This document shows, piece after piece, positions 13,144 to 14,672 of a stretch of 14,672 bases of DNA; position 1 is the stretch's first letter, and each line of letters starts with the position of its first letter. The stretch is from Pullilachnospira_A gallistercoris (GTDB lineage: Bacteria; Bacillota; Clostridia; Lachnospirales; Lachnospiraceae), in contig DVHM01000050.1 in assembly GCA_018712125.1 (NCBI GenBank), positions 1 through 14,672 of the forward strand. The letters run 5' to 3'. The notes beneath the pieces were generated by a model. The model saw only the letters and a program-made list of their open reading frames with translations, made no database searches and was not told where the DNA came from. The position numbers were made by a program, and so were the translations under genes.

Positions 13144-13652
13144 AGCTGCTTGGTGCGCTGGTACTTCTGGCCGGGGCGGGCGGACTCGCCTTTTCGCAGA
13201 TCGCGGGGCAGCAGGAGCGGCTGAACGCGCTGATGGAGATGCGCTCCTCCCTGATCAGGATGAAACAGCAGGTGGTGTATGTGGGGGTAAGCGCACCGCT
13301 GATATTGGAGAGGGAAGTGGAGTATCAGATACATCCGCTGGCGGAATTTTACCGCTGCCTGATCAAGCGTCTGGAGGAGAGGAGCAGTGGCAGTTTTTAC
13401 GATGCCCTGCTCTTCGCCACAGAGCGGACGGACAGGAAACCTTATCTGCGGGAGGAGTGGAATATTTTTCTGAAGGCGATGGAATCGCTGTTTTCTCTGG
13501 AGCAGGTTAAGGAGGAGCAGGCCTTTGAGGGATATTTAAAACAGCTGGAGGACTGCATCGGCAGGGAGCAGGAGGCGAAGCGGGAAAAGAGAAAGGTAAC
13601 GCTGAGCGTGACGCTGATGGGGGCGGCCATGGTACTGTTGCTGCTGCTGTAG
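13137..13652 (+). CDS. spoIIIAB: Stage III sporulation protein AB
   Basis: Membrane component of the SpoIIIA feeding-tube complex, related in fold to the GspF/T2SF platform proteins. The 171 residues show an N-terminal hydrophobic helix (LLGALVLLAGAGGLAFS, 3-19), a cytoplasmic helical middle (for example LNALMEMRSSLIRMKQQV, 29-46) and a C-terminal membrane helix (about 155-171) after a basic stretch KREKRK. Length and layout fit SpoIIIAB. The start is GTG at 13137, overlapping the end of spoIIIAA, with GGGGGAGAG just upstream inside that gene, so the two are translationally coupled. spoIIIAC begins 14 bases after its stop. Confidence 0.9.
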   Translation: MLKLLGALVLLAGAGGLAFSQIAGQQERLNALMEMRSSLIRMKQQVVYVGVSAPLILEREVEYQIHPLAEFYRCLIKRLEERSSGSFYDALLFATERTDRKPYLREEWNIFLKAMESLFSLEQVKEEQAFEGYLKQLEDCIGREQEAKREKRKVTLSVTLMGAAMVLLLLL

Positions 13653-13666
13653 AAGTGGGAGGAAAT

Positions 13667-13861
13667 ATGCCGATCGGATTACTATTTAGAATTGCTGCAG
13701 TGGGCATTATTGTGACGTTGCTATGCCAGGTATTGAAACACAGCGGGCGTGAGGAACAGTCCTATCTGGTTACCCTGGGAGGATTGATGATCGTACTATT
13801 CTGGATTCTGCCCTATGTCTCCCAGCTCTTTGAGATGATGGAGACACTGTTCGAGCTGTAG
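13667..13861 (+). CDS. spoIIIAC: Stage III sporulation protein AC
   Basis: Small integral membrane protein (64 residues) of the SpoIIIA complex. Two predicted membrane helices, at about 6-22 (FRIAAVGIIVTLLCQVL) and 34-52, flank a short polar loop (KHSGREEQSYL), matching the compact SpoIIIAC family. The start is ATG at 13667 with GGGAGG four bases upstream; an in-frame GTG at 13655 would add four residues and sits before that ribosome binding site. It lies between spoIIIAB and spoIIIAD with gaps of 14 bases on each side, in the conserved operon order. Confidence 0.92.
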   Translation: MPIGLLFRIAAVGIIVTLLCQVLKHSGREEQSYLVTLGGLMIVLFWILPYVSQLFEMMETLFEL

Positions 13862-13875
13862 AGGAGGGGAAGTAA

Positions 13876-14115
13876 ATGGATATGCTGAGGATTGCGATGC
13901 TTGGGGTGGCCGGGGTTTTTCTGGCGCTTCTGCTGAAAAGTCATAAACCGGAGTACAGTATCTTCCTGAGTCTGAGCGTGGGGATTGTCATTTTTCTCTA
14001 CGCCATGGACAAGATGGCGGTCATGATTTCCTATATCCGGCAGCTTCAGAGCAGTCTTCCCATAGAGGGAGAGTATGTGGGGACGATCCTTCGGATGATC
14101 GGCATTACCTACCTT
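13876..14115 (+). CDS. spoIIIAD: Stage III sporulation protein AD, 3'-truncated
   Basis: Membrane protein of the SpoIIIA complex, present only as its first 79-80 codons. The retained part has two membrane helices (LRIAMLGVAGVFLALLL, 4-20; FLSLSVGIVIFLYAM, 30-44) and the conserved stretch VGTILRMIGITYL at 68-80, matching SpoIIIAD, which normally continues for about 130 residues with a further membrane region. After codon 79 or 80 the sequence becomes the antisense of an ABC ATPase gene; the frame stays open by chance to a stop at 14556, but the product is not SpoIIIAD-like. The start ATG at 13876 has AGGAGGGG six bases upstream. The rest of the operon (AE-AH) is absent from the window. If the junction is real, this copy is non-functional; if it is an artefact, the gene is simply cut. 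Confidence 0.85.
14110..14115. other. Junction of spoIIIAD with an inverted ABC ATPase gene
   Basis: The six bases TACCTT fit both genes: codons 79-80 (Tyr-Leu) of spoIIIAD on the plus strand and codons 139-140 (Lys-Val) of the ATPase on the minus strand. Left of it the sequence is recognisable spoIIIAD, right of it recognisable ATPase, and both genes lose their 3' parts here. There is no insertion sequence, integrase site or long repeat at the point. Confidence 0.85.
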
Positions 14116-14529
14116 GGCGTCCAGATCCACCTCCAGGCCGTACTTCTTCGACAGGGCCTCTACCTTCTTCCGGGCCTCCTTCTTCTGGAGGAAGCCCAGC
14201 TTGGTGGTCTCCGCTCCCAGAATGATGTTGTCCAGGACAGTGAACACGTCGATGAGCTGGAAGTGCTGGTGCACCATGCCGATCCCCAAGGCGGTGGCGT
14301 CGTTGGGGTCGTTGATCCTCACCACCTGGCCGTTCTTTCGAATCTCTCCCGCCTCCGGCTGGTACAGGCCGAACAGCACACTCATCAAGGTGGACTTTCC
14401 GGCGCCGTTTTCTCCCAGCAGAGCGTGGATCTCGCCCCGCCGCAGCTGGAGCGTGATATTGTCGTTGGCGACGATCCCCGGAAAGCGCTTGGTGATGTTC
14501 AGCATTTCAATGGCATACTGCTGTTCCAA
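14110..14529 (-). CDS. ABC transporter ATPase (simple sugar/nucleoside type), 3'-truncated
   Basis: First 140 codons of an ATP-binding subunit, normally about 500 residues with two ATPase domains. Visible are MLNITKRFPGIVANDNITL, Walker A GENGAGKST (39-47), GLYQPEAGEI (54-63), the Q-loop region MVHQHFQLID (85-94) and the LDNIILGAE segment (99-107), a pattern typical of ATPases working with BMP-type lipoproteins and two permeases for nucleosides or simple sugars (YufO/MglA-like). Signature and Walker B motifs are lost where the sequence switches to spoIIIAD antisense; the frame runs on to 13813 without further family similarity. The start is TTG at 14529, with GGAGG at 14539-14543 on the minus strand. 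It has its own promoter with an overlapping inverted repeat. Third codon positions look richer in C than in the spoIIIA genes, which might indicate another replicon or organism; this is an impression, not a measurement. Confidence 0.88.
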
Positions 14530-14551
14530 GCTTACCGCCCTCCTCCTCTTG

Positions 14552-14575
14552 TATAGTACTTTCTATTGTACTATA
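14552..14575. promoter_or_regulatory. Inverted repeat over the ABC ATPase -10 (operator candidate)
   Basis: Perfect 8-bp arms TATAGTAC (14552-14559) and GTACTATA (14568-14575) with an 8-base centre. The repeat covers the predicted -10 (14565-14570) and the transcription start, the usual place for a repressor site. Confidence 0.5.
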
Positions 14576-14593
14576 TCTTCAGGAATAATTCAA
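14565..14593 (-). promoter_or_regulatory. Predicted sigma-A promoter of the ABC ATPase gene
   Basis: On the minus strand TTGAAT (-35, 14588-14593), 17 bases, TACAAT (-10, 14565-14570). The transcript would start near 14558, about 28 bases before the TTG start codon. Confidence 0.7.
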
Positions 14594-14628
14594 AGAAAAA
14601 ATACAGGAACGCCCGCATTCTTTGCAAA

Positions 14629-14644
14629 TTGCCTCCAGAGGCAA
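14629..14644. repeat. Short inverted repeat
   Basis: TTGCCTC (14629-14635) and GAGGCAA (14638-14644) separated by two bases, between the terminator at the window edge and the ATPase promoter. Next to it is an 8-bp palindrome TTTGCAAA at 14621-14628. The role is unknown; it could be a protein site or part of the terminator region. Confidence 0.4.
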
Positions 14645-14672
14645 AAAGAGGACGGGCTAAAAGCCCGTCCTC
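14643..14672 (-). terminator. Rho-independent terminator of an unseen upstream gene
   Basis: Perfect 10-bp arms GAGGACGGGC (14648-14657) and GCCCGTCCTC (14663-14672) with a 5-base loop. Read on the minus strand the hairpin is followed by TTTTT (14643-14647), so it terminates a leftward gene lying beyond the window. In BMP-type transporter loci that gene is often the substrate-binding lipoprotein; here this is only inference. The window ends on the last base of the stem. Confidence 0.85.

Overview
The window reads as core chromosome of a spore-forming Firmicute in class Clostridia, most likely Lachnospiraceae. The evidence is a full set of endospore genes (gpr, spoIIP, spoIIIAA-AD) beside the Gram-positive order comEC, holA and a convergent rpsT, together with strong AGGAGG-type ribosome binding sites, TTGACA/TAAAAT promoters and frequent TTG starts. 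Family-level placement is inference from gene order and protein style; no database search was run.

Layout, left to right. (1) 32-2138: argB and argD, overlapping by 8 bases, the middle steps of arginine synthesis. (2) 2163-9450: a same-strand block with its own predicted promoter: comEA (lipid-anchored DNA-binding protein), an OmpR-type response regulator, its membrane histidine kinase, a GerMN lipoprotein, comEC (DNA channel) and holA (DNA polymerase III delta). A complete two-component system plus a lipoprotein therefore sits between the two DNA-uptake genes. (3) 9466-9902: a bidirectional terminator and the convergent rpsT (ribosomal protein S20), with a strong promoter and an unusual leader. 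(4) 9994-13861: gpr, spoIIP, then the start of the spoIIIA operon (AA, AB, AC) with a good sigma-E-like promoter. (5) 13876-14112: spoIIIAD, which stops being spoIIIAD in mid-gene. (6) 14110-14672: the first 140 codons of a sugar/nucleoside-type ABC transporter ATPase on the minus strand, with promoter, operator-like inverted repeat and an upstream terminator ending exactly at the window edge.

The most interesting points are: an 11-bp perfect hairpin with a GTGA (GNRA) loop burying the comEA ribosome binding site; three copies of one 8-mer in alternating orientation, exactly 28 bases apart, in the rpsT leader, able to form two mutually exclusive hairpins of which one touches the ribosome binding site; an A8-TA-T8 palindrome directly after the kinase start codon; predicted promoters so close to the holA and spoIIIAA starts that the transcripts would be leaderless; and the sharp spoIIIAD/ABC ATPase junction, either an assembly or amplification chimera or a real rearrangement that would break sporulation.

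I found no tRNA, CRISPR array, insertion sequence or phage gene, and no gene-free stretch above 300 bases.
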